A DNA stretch of 64,000 nt from Branchiostoma belcheri. Lineage: Eukaryota > Chordata > Leptocardii > Amphioxiformes > Branchiostomatidae. Both the position numbers and the translations under genes were made by a program. Under the pieces are notes generated by a model, which worked only from the letters and a program-made list of their open reading frames with translations, was not told the origin of the DNA and did not search any database. The stretch is from contig NW_017803046.1 in NCBI RefSeq assembly GCF_001625305.1, positions 1,504,812 to 1,568,811 on the forward strand, given 5' to 3'. Of the stretch, positions 47,301-58,883 are shown piece by piece. Numbering within the stretch: position 1 is the first letter of the stretch; each line of letters starts with the position of its first letter.

Positions 47301-49172
47301 AGTATTTCTCTTTGTCACCTAGATGTTACGCATTTCTAAACGATCACATACAGTACACTGTTTTTTGAAATCATCATGACTATGGTACGACTACGGAACA
47401 AGCCACACGTTTTATCCGTACATCATACGTGTCAATCAGAAGTCATTTCAGACATTGACCATCATTGACTGAGCATGCAGACCTACTAGTAGATAGTCAG
47501 TTACTACTAGATTTAAAAGTTAAAAGGCATCCGCGCTTGATGTACATGTGATTAAATTACCAGTATCAAAATATCTGTGCATTTTCAGATGTCGAAAATC
47601 GCAAACGGTAACTTTTTCCAACGGGGCAGCGAGCGATCATACAAGTGTCAAGTGAGAATGTGTGATTTCTTTTGACTTGGCAAAAGAACGGAAGGATTTG
47701 TCGTCATCTCCAGAATCTGCAGTAGAAACCAGATGTCTGTTAGACACTTTTTTTTTCTCGCGTGACTTCAGGAATCCTTCAGCAGATATCGTGTGATGCC
47801 GGGACGTGAGATTGGCAGAGTGAGCTGATGGTATCGGCTGGTGAACTCTTTACCTCTCCGGGAGAATCTGGAACATCTGGCCCACAGCCAGGCCCGAAAC
47901 TCTGATGTGGAGCAGGCTTCGGCCTAGTCCCGCCCAGGATTTCTATCCTAGAAGCCAGGCGCTGATTTTTCACACAGGTTTCCTCCTCGGCTTCCTGGCT
48001 AGGCTACGAATGTCGTTCCTAAAATCATTTTTTATACTAACTGGAGTTTTTTGCACATACGAGCTACGACATCAGGCTATGATTAAATAGCTGAAAGGGT
48101 TTCTTGATCTTTCTTTAATCCAAGTCCAGTGTGCTATGGGTTTGGCACCCAGGCTAAGGAATATGTCAACAATCAACCACACCCATCTGTTCTTATATGA
48201 TATCCCAACCAGTGCTAGAACTTAGTAGAAGGAGGTGTACTAGATTTCTGTACCCGTCCTAGCCTAAATGCATATGTTCTTTTTGTTGTGACCTAAAGCT
48301 TAACCAAGGGGCAAATACGGGCAATAAACGTCTTCCTCAATCAGCATGAATACCGCTGTCACCTAGGTACATGTACAGTAGCTCTTATATTTACATATAA
48401 CGTCCTTGTAAAGTGTAGTCGCAATGACGCTCTTCCTGGGCTAGCCTGAAAGCCAGACTTTCTGAGGGCCTATCAGGAGCTACATGCCTGTTACACATGG
48501 ACAACTAAATGGGCAAATTTATTTGGGTCCCGTTGAAAAGATGGAGACGCAGGGTTTCTCTGATACTTTGAGTCCTGAAATATCGGCAAAACTAAAAACC
48601 AATGCGTGCAGTTAACTTAAAACCGTGTAAATGATAATATGTTCCTGCTGTGTTCAGATGTGTTGTCAGCCCTACTTCATTTCAGCCACACATGTACACA
48701 GTTACCCATCAAACTTACATTAGATGTGTACCGACGGCAAGACAAGGCGGTTTGTTGGTCTATGACAAGAAGGCGAAACCAGCCTTGCCACTTTCTTTCG
48801 ACAGCTTTGCCTAACCTTGACTAATGAGACTACCATACGTGTGGTTACGTTGCTTTCTCGTTAAGTTTTCTTGTAGTCCTACACATTCCAGAGCAGTTAT
48901 CTCGGCAAATTCGAACTTTACTATGCTAGTTGTAACTTGTAGCCCTAACAAACTGTTGACGCTCCTCCAAAACCAGCGTAAAGACTAAGCACTTCGGCAC
49001 AAACCTTCGCGGTAGCACTTTCGCTAATTATTAAACTCCCATCAACACAATGTTGAACGTAACTTACCACCAGGAGAAATGTGCCGAGAAGTTCAGCCAA
49101 TGCCGCCCGAACCAAGAACCTCCTCACCCGAAGAGCGCTCACAACTCGCTCGGTCCAGGTCGGCTTACCCAT
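44180..49172 (-). CDS. Aquaglyceroporin (AQP3/7/9/10 type)
   Basis: A membrane channel for water and small solutes such as glycerol. Six coding exons on the minus strand: 49172-49068, 46742-46616, 46101-45964, 45535-45417, 45027-44810 and 44396-44180; phases join to about 307 aa, the usual length. The half-helix loops carry GAHLNPAVS and GYAINPARD; Asp after the second NPAR is the aquaglyceroporin mark that separates them from water-only aquaporins. The loop between helices 3 and 4 contains NGT, a possible N-glycosylation site. The cytoplasmic C-tail is acidic ([10 protein letters not shown]) and ends SNTAV, which resembles a PDZ-binding end. It lies head to tail with RPC7 and divergent to the 51-kb gene. 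The exact orthologue among AQP3/7/9/10 cannot be told by eye. Confidence 0.95.
44810..45027 (-). CDS. Aquaglyceroporin exon 5
   Basis: Helix 5 and the second NPA loop: [49 protein letters not shown]. gacag acceptor and gtaaaa donor. Confidence 0.96.
45417..45535 (-). CDS. Aquaglyceroporin exon 4
   Basis: Extracellular loop C and the start of helix 4: [20 protein letters not shown], then [25 protein letters not shown] is a family motif. Confidence 0.93.
45964..46101 (-). CDS. Aquaglyceroporin exon 3
   Basis: First NPA loop and helix 3: [20 protein letters not shown], then [14 protein letters not shown]. Poly-pyrimidine acceptor and gtaagg donor. Confidence 0.95.
46616..46742 (-). CDS. Aquaglyceroporin exon 2
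   Basis: [20 protein letters not shown], then [20 protein letters not shown]: end of helix 1 and helix 2, with the GSVAQVVLS family signature. Confidence 0.95.
46743..49067 (-). other. Aquaglyceroporin intron 1
   Basis: About 2.3 kb. Words such as ctggctaggc / cctgggctagcc recur near 47.1, 47.9, 48.0, 48.2 and 48.4 kb in both orientations, hinting at small foldback repeats. No exon found. Confidence 0.4.
49068..49172 (-). CDS. Aquaglyceroporin exon 1
   Basis: ATG at 49172; 35 codons: [19 protein letters not shown], then [16 protein letters not shown] (start of helix 1, [10 protein letters not shown] hallmark). gtaagt donor. Confidence 0.92.
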
Positions 49173-51191
49173 GATGTTCTTCTTTCTACCTTCGATAGTT
49201 CGCTTTGACTTTGCTGACGTTTTGTTCCAACTAAACAGTTGGTATTTTCCTCTGTCACAGTTCTGACACGCAGTCCGGTGAGAGGGCGGAAAGGGGGAGT
49301 TGTTTGGTTAATGTTTAATATAATGTCAAGGAGTTTTCCTTCAAACTCAAACATAAGGTTGTGATTGGGTCAGGCGATTCCATATTGTGGTTCGGGGAGG
49401 GGGAGGAAGATGTTTGTAAGAAGTCACCCTGAACTGTCATTGTTTTTCACTGTGGCTAACTTCGCTACTGCTTAGTTTCAAGACAGGCACACCGGGTCAT
49501 CCCTACTCTTCTTTAGCCTGGAGTCCAGCCTTGGCGGGGTATCGGATCTTGGGGAGCGGACTAACACTAACAAGGCTGGACTGCAGACTAATGGTCCTTT
49601 TACTTTCAGGGGTTTGACGCCTGAGGCTAACGCCTGAAGCCCCCCCCCCCCCCCTTGTTGCCCCCATCCGGTAGGACAACAACCCCAGCCCTCACACCGT
49701 GCCCGAGCGGGATTTGACCCTCCACCGTCTGGATTCGCGGTGAAGGTTGAATCAGCTTTAGATATGCCACTGACTGTTCGTGTGAATTTATATGTACCCA
49801 CAGTTATCGATGGACACCTGTTGTAGCAATGAAACGGCTGGAGAAGCTTAATCTCCAAGCAGATGTAACGTTATAGGTCGGACTTGCATTTTATTCTGCG
49901 TCTCTACGGCTCTGACCAGTAATGCATTTTTCTATACCACTTATCCATCTGCTTGGAGATAAGTAGCAGCTTCTGTATCCTGTTGTGAAATATTAGCTTA
50001 TCAGTCTAGACGACATACGGCTAGAAAACAATGTGTGGCTTATAACATGTGAGGGCGATACCATTTTGTGATTTCGGGGACACAGGCGGTATGCTAATCA
50101 GCGTATCATTTTCATAATCAATAATACAATGCTACAATACTGCAGTATTGAATTATGTGAATTGTGTTCTATCTTTGATGAAGGTTTGCCGGGTCGTGGG
50201 AAATTCCGAAACAGGTCCACAAACAAGTGCATAACAACCTACGCTGTCCCTGGTGCTGAACACCATCCACACACAGTCAAACACATCTGCGCATGCACTG
50301 TGGATAGCAGCTCAGGATGGCCATTACCCTGAAGTAAATATAAGATGATCCTTTATACGGTATCACATTAAAGGGAAGCCAGCCTGCCGAAAATCAATTT
50401 AGCGTAGAGCGTTGACGCCCCTCGCCATGTAGTCCCCATAGTAGGATGGGAGGCTATTGTCAGGGGAGGGGTCTTGTGTGGGGTGAATAAAAAACATTTC
50501 TTGAATATTTATCTACCCAGCAGTTTCGCCTCTTAACTGCAAATTACAGACGCATTTAAATGTAACCTGAATTGCTCCGGGTACGGTCTTGAACATCTGA
50601 TATCTGAAGTGTACATATGACAGGATCAGGGGACTACTGATGCTGCTATAATAGATCTTTCTTTTCTTTCTTATGTGGTTTTGCGGTGCTTAAAAACATC
50701 TCCTTTTTCTTCTTACATGGAATTACGATCGTGACAATTTTATTTACAGAAGTATTTTACGTCTATCGGATGAACGACGATTGCAACTTCGAAGAAGCAT
50801 GCCGAAGCGTGTTTTCCCCGATACCCTGGATACTTATCCTTATCCTGTGATCCTTTCTTAAGCAATGGCGAGTACACCCCATCTGCCATTGTGTACAGTA
50901 CAAAGTGTTTCGTCCCTCACATGTGCTTACTGTCTAAAGCCCCCGCATAAGCAGTGGGCTAAGTCTTTAATTGAAGGGACTCCTTCCATTGGACACAAAC
51001 GGGGTCACTGTAATTAAATCTAGCCAACTGTTTGACTTCGCACGTGACGTCACGAAATAACGGGGTCACATAACCCATGCAGCGGTTCCCTTGGTTGTAT
51101 GACTATTGTTGTTGTGTGATGGCAGACGTTATGTCGTTGAGTGTGTTGTGAGGTTATGAAGCCAGGTCGCTGTAGTTGTTGAGAGAAAATT
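49173..51191. other. Intergenic, divergent promoters (aquaporin / 51-kb gene)
   Basis: It holds a C homopolymer at about 49641-49656, a weak tRNA-like B-box word on the minus strand near 49708-49722 (SINE-like), and one inverted-repeat element. CpG content rises toward 51.2 kb. No other gene recognised. Confidence 0.45.
49843..49975. repeat. Inverted-repeat element, 'atctccaagcagatg' variant
   Basis: gaagcttaatctccaagcagatg on the left is answered by catctgcttggagat and agcagcttc on the right, about 130 bp apart. Related to the ctctccaagcagagg family at 56.8 and 62.9 kb. Confidence 0.5.
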
Positions 51192-51304
51192 ATGCAGCAC
51201 CTGATGCAATCTCATTACTGTGGGGAGGAGCCTGAGTCGTCACGGTGTGCGTCGTGCGGCCAGGAGGACTGGTGCTCGGCGGAGTCGGAGGAAATGCGGT
51301 CCCG
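51192..51304 (+). CDS. Uncharacterised gene: candidate exon 1
   Basis: ATG at 51192 opens a Cys/Glu-rich frame (MQHLMQSHYCGEEPESS, CASCGQEDWCSAE). It must be joined to the downstream frame by splicing or by correcting an indel. The gtgtaa donor at 51305 is weak but has the right phase. Confidence 0.4.
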
Positions 51305-54300
51305 GTGTAAGACAGCGCCGACGGCAGGAGAGCAGGCCGCCGCGGCGAACATCGTGGCGATCTGGGAGGTTGAAGACGCCGCCGCCACGGTGTGTTTCTG
51401 CGCAGTGGATCAGGAGAGACTATCGGGCTGGTTCCAACCGGGTTCCTGCGCCCACCACTCAAACTCTCGGCGGCGGCGCACACGCGGGAGAGGCCGCTCA
51501 CCTGTCGCCCGCGTCCCGCAGGCCGCCGCCCGTGAGGATTGCGGCCCGAAGACCCGATCATCACGACTCGACGGACCTGTATGAGTTTCGGCACCACTCG
51601 GACATACGGAGATACATCGAGGACTACCGAGACAGACGGAACAACAAGAAACGCAGAAACGAGCAGCTTGTGTCGTGTCTTCATAAGGCCATGATCAAAG
51701 CGAAACAAGCGCAGGAACAGAGCGAAGTCCCGCCTGCTAGCAACAAATACAGGTGAGGATTCAACCTTACACTATCTGATTCTAACTTAAAATGCACACT
51801 TAGACTTACTGTGAAACTTTCTCCTTTATAGATCACGAATTATCTTAGTACATGATAAGGAATACAATTTTGTGAAGAGACCTCCTCCTCTGTCTTTGTC
51901 GACGTCTGCCACCTGTTTTTATAGATTTGTAATCTTGTGATACAATCAGCTGTCATCTATTTCACTTTACATAGCTCTCATTCGCAAGCATCACTCGAAA
52001 AGAATCTACTGGCTCGAATTTAGTGTCCCTATGTTGTGATTCTGATGTCTTGATGATGACCAGACTAACTAGTTTGCTAAAATAACGGTTCCTCAGAAAC
52101 AGAACGTTACCTAGGGGCTATAAAAGCCATGGACCACTACAAATAAAGCCGTCAGCCTACCTAGAGTGATTGCCTCGTCAGACATTTTAATGGCTTGTTG
52201 TTGAGAAAACACACAATGGCCTAAATTCTTGTTATGGTGGGCGAACCATAATAACCATGATTGCTTTAAAAGCACAGGTCTGTTACGCTGACTGCGTACA
52301 CAGAGCCTGTACACAAAATATTTAAGTCGTGTCGGTAGGGTTTTGTGAGACGTGGTTTGTGGAAGGTGTATTTTGAAAAGAAGCTGTACATGTGGGTCCG
52401 CCATGTTGACACATGCCGAATGCGCTTCGCCACAACCCCGAGTCACCTTGTCACAAACAGTACACCTAAACACACACCACCAGTTTAATAAATCTGCCAT
52501 AGCCCTCTAGAAGTGTGCCGAACTATTTATCATCCAGCACTATAAATGTATATGAAGACACTTGGTAAACAAGCTACGCACTACTCAAATTGTGCCTTGT
52601 CCGGAAATGCCACACCTAGCATACTGCACGCCCAATTTGATAGATCGTACCATAACGTTCTAAGTGTGTACCAATTTTAAACAAATTTAGTCAACCGCTG
52701 TAAATGCATAGAGCACTGTTTGCCAACAGTCTATTGGGTCGCTAGTCATGGGCTCTTGCACTGAGAGTTTTTGTAAACAAAACGGCTCTGACCACGCGAA
52801 AAGTGATACGCAACACGGAAAATCTTCAAATGACCTTTATCTTTATTTTCTTTTACCAGTATCCACCTTCGTTTTCCGAACAGAGAAATCATTTTTTAGT
52901 TGTTTTGTTTTATTCAAGACTGGACAAGCACACACATCTCACGCCATGTAAGCGGCGTCTTAACCAGGTAATGCTGACATTTCCAGTAGTTAATGTCATA
53001 TTGACATGTTTACGAACTTGCAAAGTAGGATATTAACAGTTGAGAGAGGTACTGATTACGTATTTATGTACAAAACTAGGAGGGTCTCCAGAAGTAGGAC
53101 ACTTACATGTCGTATCAACAACGGTCTTACCAAAGGTGGATTGTTTGTCACATGTTTACAGTACACGGTAAGCCATGATATCGCTTTCTTCGCAAGGTAA
53201 CACCGATATCTGTAACCCTGTACCCTGTCGTGCACGGCCGCACATGAATGAGCTATTCACCCGGTCTTACTGCAGAAGTGAACGTGGGGGAGAAATTTTA
53301 GAGAGTCGGCTCTGACCTTTTTGCTACCCCCTACCTCGTCAGACTACGTTGTTTCTAACCGCCAGACGAACAAACAAACTTTTTATCATAATCCTATGAA
53401 CTTAGTATGAAGTTATGACGTTGCTGAAGTGAATAATACACAGGCTTCGCTCTCTAAAACTATCTGAACATTGCACTAAATCGTTCGGATAACTTAGTCG
53501 GACGAGGTGAAAGCAAGCGAACAATGCTGGCGAATACCGGGCGAAAGGCACGCTGCCAGGGAGGCAGTAATACGAACCTCTACGTTCAGGGTCCTTGAAA
53601 ATCTAATTCAGACTTCTCAAACGCTTTTCACGTTTTCAACGAAGTGTGTCATGTCCATGGAAACAAAAGACCCGCGGGCGAACTTGAGGAATAAAGTAGT
53701 CAAAGTTATGTTGTCAAGTTTACTAAACTTTGGTGTGGTGGTGATAGTTATAGCTAAGTGTTGGTCTGTTAGACTTGAGTATTCTAAAAAATTTGGAACG
53801 CTGAAGCCATAATTAGATTATGTTCAGTTTCTCACGAGAACTTTGTTTGTGGGGATCATTGCATGGAAACATATGTGAGCCTAGGGTACGTTACTAGGGA
53901 TTACATGTTATCATAAACAACGTCTAACACACGCAGTGAACTTCGCCATTGCGGATATTGAGTTTGAATGTTTGGTATATTCTGTTTCCGCAGTGAAAAG
54001 AAAAATAAACCACAGAAAACAGAGAAAAATGCAGTGCTGTTATGTCGTCGTTGTTATCTGAACAAAGATTTAATCAAAAGAAATTCCGGTACGAAGGCCA
54101 AGGCCATTGTGTATTTGTAAAGAGGGATTCGCTTGGTTAAGTGTCAAATGAAAGAAATATTTGTTGTGAAAAATACAGTGTCACAAACGTACTATCAAGC
54201 GTTAAGAAGACGCCTGATAAACAGTAGATACAAGGCCATCAGTATTTATATAATCAAGAAGGTTTAAACCTCCTTGATTTTAACATACTGCAACGGAGGT

Positions 54301-55444
54301 TTTTTATTCCAACATTTATTACAAGACATGGTGACGGCACATTCAAGTTCTTTCAACTTATTTTCATGCCACCACCAACGTAGTCAACGCTAAGGTTAAC
54401 GGGGATACAGACATGCTCATTTTAAGTTAAGTGGTCTACTGCAATGGCACAAGATCGGTGACATGGCAGGATTCGAACTCGTGATTTCTTGGTTCTGAGC
54501 CGAACGCCGAACTTGAGACTAGCCATGTATAACTTTATAACTGACATCCATGTGTCGTGTATATGAAATCGATGCTGAAACTTTTCATTCTTCTTTTCAG
54601 AACGTTTCATCCACCGAAGGACAGTGACCACGGTGACCCTAGTGACCATGGCGACCACAACCACCGGCCAGAGGCCGACTTCCTCCTGGCGCCCGAGGCT
54701 ACTGTTCACGGTCCTTTTGAGGAGAACGCATGCATAAATCTACCCAAGTTACCGAGTAGAAAAGCCGGCGGGTCGACGAGACACTCCATGCAGCCGACGC
54801 GCTGTGGTTTCCCGCACTTCCAGGAGGTGGAGCCCCTCCCCATTCTCACCAACGGCATGCCCTACCCGTTCAAGGTCGTCCAGGAATACACCGGAGGGGG
54901 TAAGAAAGTTCTGCGGTACGACCTTTCGGACGTCGTGAGGACGAGAAAGATCCCCACGAGTCGTCTGGTGCCTCACCCCTTCTCCTGGTCGTCCTGGGAC
55001 CTGGGCAGCTCGCCCTCCTTCAGCCCGAGCTCCGGCAGCAGCGGCGGCGGGGGGACGTCGGACTTGGACGGGAACTCCGTCAACTTCCCGCGGCTGAGGT
55101 ACACCAAGGGCACCGACGTCATGCACATGCACGAAACCTTCGGCATCGACGGCAGAGGCAACGTCATTTGGCACGCAGACAGGAGAGATCCCGCCAAGTC
55201 CCTAGTCATGCAAAGGATGTTCAGAAGGAAGCCAAATTTTGGCGCCCTGACTTCCAACAAGGGCAAATTCACGGGCGACTCCTTACAGAAGACTAGCTTT
55301 TCCAATGGTATAAACGGGAGACCTTACCGCACGACAGAACAGCATCAGAGATATTTCCAACAGATTGCTCGTTCCTTACACGAAAGAAAGCAGCACACAG
55401 CACACCAGAACTTGGCATTCAACTCTGTCGAAAATGATACATAG
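51192..55444 (+). CDS. Uncharacterised protein gene
   Basis: I do not recognise the family. Two pieces are clear. The first exon ends at 51752 (IRRYIEDYRDRRNNKKRRNE, LVSCLHKAMIKAKQAQEQ) with a gtgagg donor leaving two bases. The last exon, 54601-55444 (281 codons with stop), has a ttcttttcag acceptor completing AGA; it encodes an Asp/His-rich start, a Cys/Pro/Phe region, a Ser/Gly-rich stretch and a conserved-looking end (TFGIDGRGNVIWHADRRDP, HQRYFQQIARSLHERK). The frame entering 51752 has no ATG. Splicing 51304 to 51522 (217-bp intron, gtgtaa...cccgcag) would connect it to the ATG at 51192, giving about 395 aa. No signal peptide or membrane segment seen. Codon use is GC-rich, unlike the flanks. 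Confidence 0.7.
51522..51752 (+). CDS. Uncharacterised gene: exon 2
   Basis: The frame is fixed by the in-phase join to 54601. Basic and coiled: RRPDHHDSTDLYEFRHHSD, then IEDYRDRRNNKKRRNEQ. The start is uncertain (cccgcag at 51515-51521, or further upstream); the gtgagg donor is good. Confidence 0.65.
54323..54383 (+). repeat. Dispersed repeat shared with 31.5 kb
   Basis: gcacattcaagttctttcaa, cttattttcatgcc and accaccaac match 31455-31535 with a few changes. Confidence 0.55.
54430..54515 (-). repeat. tRNA-derived SINE fragment
   Basis: On the minus strand: gttcggctcagaacc, then cgagttcgaatcctgcc (a good B box) and gtcaccgatcttgtgcc. Same family as 22.0 and 41.8 kb. Confidence 0.65.
54601..55444 (+). 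CDS. Uncharacterised gene: terminal exon
   Basis: 280 residues and TAG. Features: HGDPSDHGDHNH, PFEENACINLPKLPSRK, LRYDLSDVVRTRKIPTS, SPSSGSSGGGGTSD, RLRYTKGTDVMHMHETFG. Long, open, and compositionally unlike its surroundings. Possible polyadenylation signals lie downstream. Confidence 0.85.
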
Positions 55445-57700
55445 GTAGGCTTCTTTTTAGCAGTACAGGTCATAGCCATTGTTTTATTATAGGCTGTTAA
55501 CTTTGCGACGCACCGTCTCCAACCGCCCTCTCCATCCGACGATATTATTTGAAACTTATAACAAGATTATTTTCGTGATTTTTTGTACCATATATGCTTT
55601 GCCTTCCTACGTGAAGCGATGAAACAAGATCAGTGAGCCTCACCTGTATTCATACTTCTTATCACATCAAATGGTATACTAGTGTTATACTGTTACTTTT
55701 GTCAATAACAACCTGTTGTTGCCTGATATGCAATACTGTGTATTGTCGCAAGAGGTCCCCATCGAATTAGAAGGCAGTCGTGCTTGACCTTAACATTATA
55801 GACGATGTAAGATGTGAAGCTGCTCAACAGCCTGAATTGTTTACCTTAGATATATGTGGTAAAGATGAAATAAAACGATCACCCATTGAACGTTTCACGT
55901 CCCACTTCGAACCACTCACTAAATATCATCTTGTATACTGCGTGTATTGCGGACGTCTGTTGCAACATTATATAGTTCAAACATATTCAGTCTCATAAAA
56001 TCTATCACGAGAATATACTTAGTAGCATTTCACTTGTTAAGACAAAATCATGGTTGTAGTTATAGTGGTCTGTGGACTCGGCTGTCAAAAGGCAGAGTGA
56101 TCAGAAGATCCCCTCTCCCTCAACTTCTGCTAGGACATTAGTTATATTTTGTCACCAGGTTTGTTCTCAGTAAGCAAGTACACAATGTACTGAGTCTGAG
56201 TTCCACGGTAATAAGGCTACTCCTACTTGATATAACGTTAGTCAAGTCCGATGATGGTAAACAATCACTTCAAAACACACTTCCTTCTATTTCAACCATG
56301 AAGTCTTTATCCCCAAGCTGTATCGGTCAGGTTTTTTTATGTTTTAAAAAATCGTGATGTTGACACATGCAAAAGCCACACTATTCTGCAAGACTTTCCT
56401 CAGGAAACCATTGGATACTCAGTCACACTGAACAAATTTGCCCAAGAAGTGTTTTTTTAATGAGAACAAAATCCTTTTTAATGCTAAAGGTTCTATGCAT
56501 GGTGTGCCCTGTTGCGCAATTCCCCTGGCCCCTCCCCTTTACAGTGTGGGTCAGTTTACACACCGAGACAACAGGTACGTACTGGACAAAGCAGACAGCT
56601 CAGTGTAGCGTCATTGTGCCGTAAATAAAAAAAAGGTAAGAGTTTAAACCCGTCTTAATTGGGGTATACCAGAATCCTCGGGCAGTACATGTATTAGATT
56701 TTTAGTAATACCTAGAACATGAGATCAAGGACTAATTTGTACGGTTACTACTCTCCAAGCAAATCTTTTGGTAGCACTGCAAAGACGGTATTAAATTGGC
56801 CAGGCAGTATCCATTTGCCACCAGAGGCTGGTGTAAAAAAAAAAGACACCATTACAAAAGAGTCCTATAAACATACACGCCAAATATAAGCCGAAGCTTA
56901 AACCTCTGCTTGGAGAGTACATGTACTGTTGCCATGTCTATCCCTAGTTGGAACGTGTGATTATGAAAGTGAAAGAAGTTCATAAATTTTGACGCCATGA
57001 CGGCCAACTTTAGTTCCTCAAAATGAGCCGTAAAAGTCTTTTCCAAAATTCGTCCATGACCACAGTTATTGCAGAGCCAGTCAAGGTCACACCATATCCA
57101 TTCAAATGCCATCGGGTTTAGGAGGTTTCTAGAGATTTTTGGTGTGTTTTTTGTGGTTTCTTTCTACTCAAGAGCCCACGCCCATTTTGTCAATATCAAA
57201 GTTGCCACCATGTTTGGAAAGTAAATGTTATGTTAACTACCTGTTCACAAACGTAACAGGCTCACATGTCTGTGATAACCTGACTCTTAACTGTTATATA
57301 CGAAAGGAGCCCTTAGCTTGTGGTTGTACGATGGTAGTACGGCGAACTTGTGACCAAGCCTTCAAGAAATTACGCACTAGTTATAGTGTGCGTGACCAAG
57401 CGGTGCCAATACTGGCCATGTATCTACAATCCCAAGATGGCGGCTTGAACACGAGAACACAGTATGAATCACCAGATCCTATATAAATCCGATGAGACTT
57501 TGATAAATACGAGGTGACTTTGCAAGAAGGAATGTCGTGGACGTATTTAAACTAGATATTTACATTTTCGTTTTCGGAAATAGAGCCTGACGTCAAGATC
57601 TATATGTCAAACTACTTTCACTTTCGGCCATTCTCCCAATACATATGCAAAAAGTACAATCAAACTGTCCGACGTTATCATGACGAACAAAGTGTTGACT
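55445..57700. other. Intergenic
   Basis: Only one short inverted-repeat element (56750-56918) is recognised. Several 60-115-codon frames lack splice or similarity support. A minus-strand ATG frame at 56852-57112 overlaps the repeat arm and is taken as non-coding. Confidence 0.5.
56750..56918. repeat. Inverted-repeat element 'ctctccaagca', TA-flanked
   Basis: ctctccaagca at 56751 is answered by tgcttggagag ending at 56917, both bordered by TA. A member of the same family as 62868-62970. Confidence 0.6.
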
Positions 57701-57909
57701 GCACTAAATTTGACTAGTGGTCATCGTTTTTATTTTTATTTATTGAGCTTTACAGATTTAAAAAAATCTGTGAGGAGCCGGCAACAGAAAGCTGGTTTCT
57801 CTACGGGGCCGGCTCCTCAACAGAGATACATAGCACCGAGACAAATAATACATCAAGATACATCTACATATCAGAACTAAAAATATACAATATACAAAAT
57901 ACAAACAAC

Positions 57910-58671
57910 AACTAGAAAGGACAATATTTGCTTTGGAGCAAATACAGCGATGGGTTCACCACATTTTACGACATGGCAGGGAAAGAATGAGAAACACAAG
58001 GGAAAACAATGATTTACATTGATATAACTATAATATCAAGTAACATACAACTAAAACAACAGTTGGATAGCTATTCCCTACTTTATTGGTTAGGATTTTT
58101 AATTGCATAATGCAAACTGTTGATTTTCAAAAATAAAAAAAAAACGTTCATGCCCCGCATTCCAATGCTGGAGCAGGAAAACTTGAAATACCTACCAAAA
58201 CACTTGAATACAGACATACTGTCAGTATGGAAATGCTCTGTGCAGGTGTTAATCAAGTTAAATCCCAACAGCCAATCAGCAAGAAATGCTCTGTGCAGGT
58301 GGAAATGCTCTGTGCAGGTGTTAATCAAGTTAAATCCCAACAGCCAATCAGCAAGAAGAATAGAGGAAAGCTGCATGCCTATTGGTTGATGCCCTGCATT
58401 CCATTGTGATGACTCATGCCCAGACGTGGTAAACACAGCCCACTAACACAGTAATACATTTGCTATAACACAGCCAAAAAACTCAAATAAAACCATTCTA
58501 AAAGCCTGTATCACAAAAATTTAAAAAACGCCTAGGGGTATTTGCCCGCCCATTGTACCTCCATACCAAATTTCAGGACCTTAGGCCCTAAAATGAAGAA
58601 GCTGAATCCATTTAAAGATATGGCAGGAGGAGAAGGAGGAGAAGAAGAAGAAACATCAGAAAAAGCAATAT
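57910..58671. repeat. Left arm of a 0.76-kb inverted repeat
   Basis: Nearly identical to the complement of 58884-59649. It contains a tandem duplicated unit (tgctctgtgcaggtgttaatc...aatcagcaagaa) twice, and a purine-rich gaggagaaggagg tract at its end. gggttcaccaca near 57954 and tgtggtgaaccc near 58671 could be its true termini. Confidence 0.9.
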
Positions 58672-58883
58672 GTGGTGAACCCATAATAAAGGCAGTAAGG
58701 TATGGCTAAGTGGTTAGGCAGGCATGACATCTACAAATGGAGGACCAGGTGCATATGTTATCGGTGGAATATATGGAGTGTACCCGGGATATGTAATACG
58801 AGGGGTGTTCAAAAAGTTCTCGGCCTCACCTAGAAAACGCCATGGCAGTAAAATTTTTCTCACACTATTTTCACACTATTTCC

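Larger units (their letters stand above)
51753..54600 (+). other. Intron of the uncharacterised gene
   Basis: About 2.8 kb. It carries a dispersed repeat (54323-54383), a 28-bp near-palindrome at 54262-54289 and a SINE fragment (54430-54515, minus strand). A 129-codon minus-strand frame at 52111-52500 is probably chance. Confidence 0.5.

Noticed and set aside
51190-51708. Long minus-strand frame (172 codons) opposite exon 1-2 of the 51-kb gene
   Set aside because: Mirror of a GC-rich exon; Pro/Arg/Ser-rich text typical of antisense frames in CpG-rich DNA.
52111-52500. 129-codon minus-strand frame with a genuine ATG in the intron of the 51-kb gene
   Set aside because: No recognisable domain, no splice context, ordinary composition; a frame of this length is expected by chance in this much sequence. 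Worth only an RNA-seq glance.
54262-54289. Near-palindrome aatcaagaaggtttaaacctccttgatt
   Set aside because: A short hairpin with one mismatch and no neighbouring gene end on the coding strand; could be a repeat scar, too little to call.
54749-55174. 141-codon minus-strand frame opposite the terminal exon of the 51-kb gene
   Set aside because: Shadow of the plus-strand exon, which has a proper acceptor, an in-phase join and a longer frame.
56852-57112. 86-codon minus-strand ATG frame
   Set aside because: Its C-terminal part is the arm of the ctctccaagca repeat; no domain or splice support.
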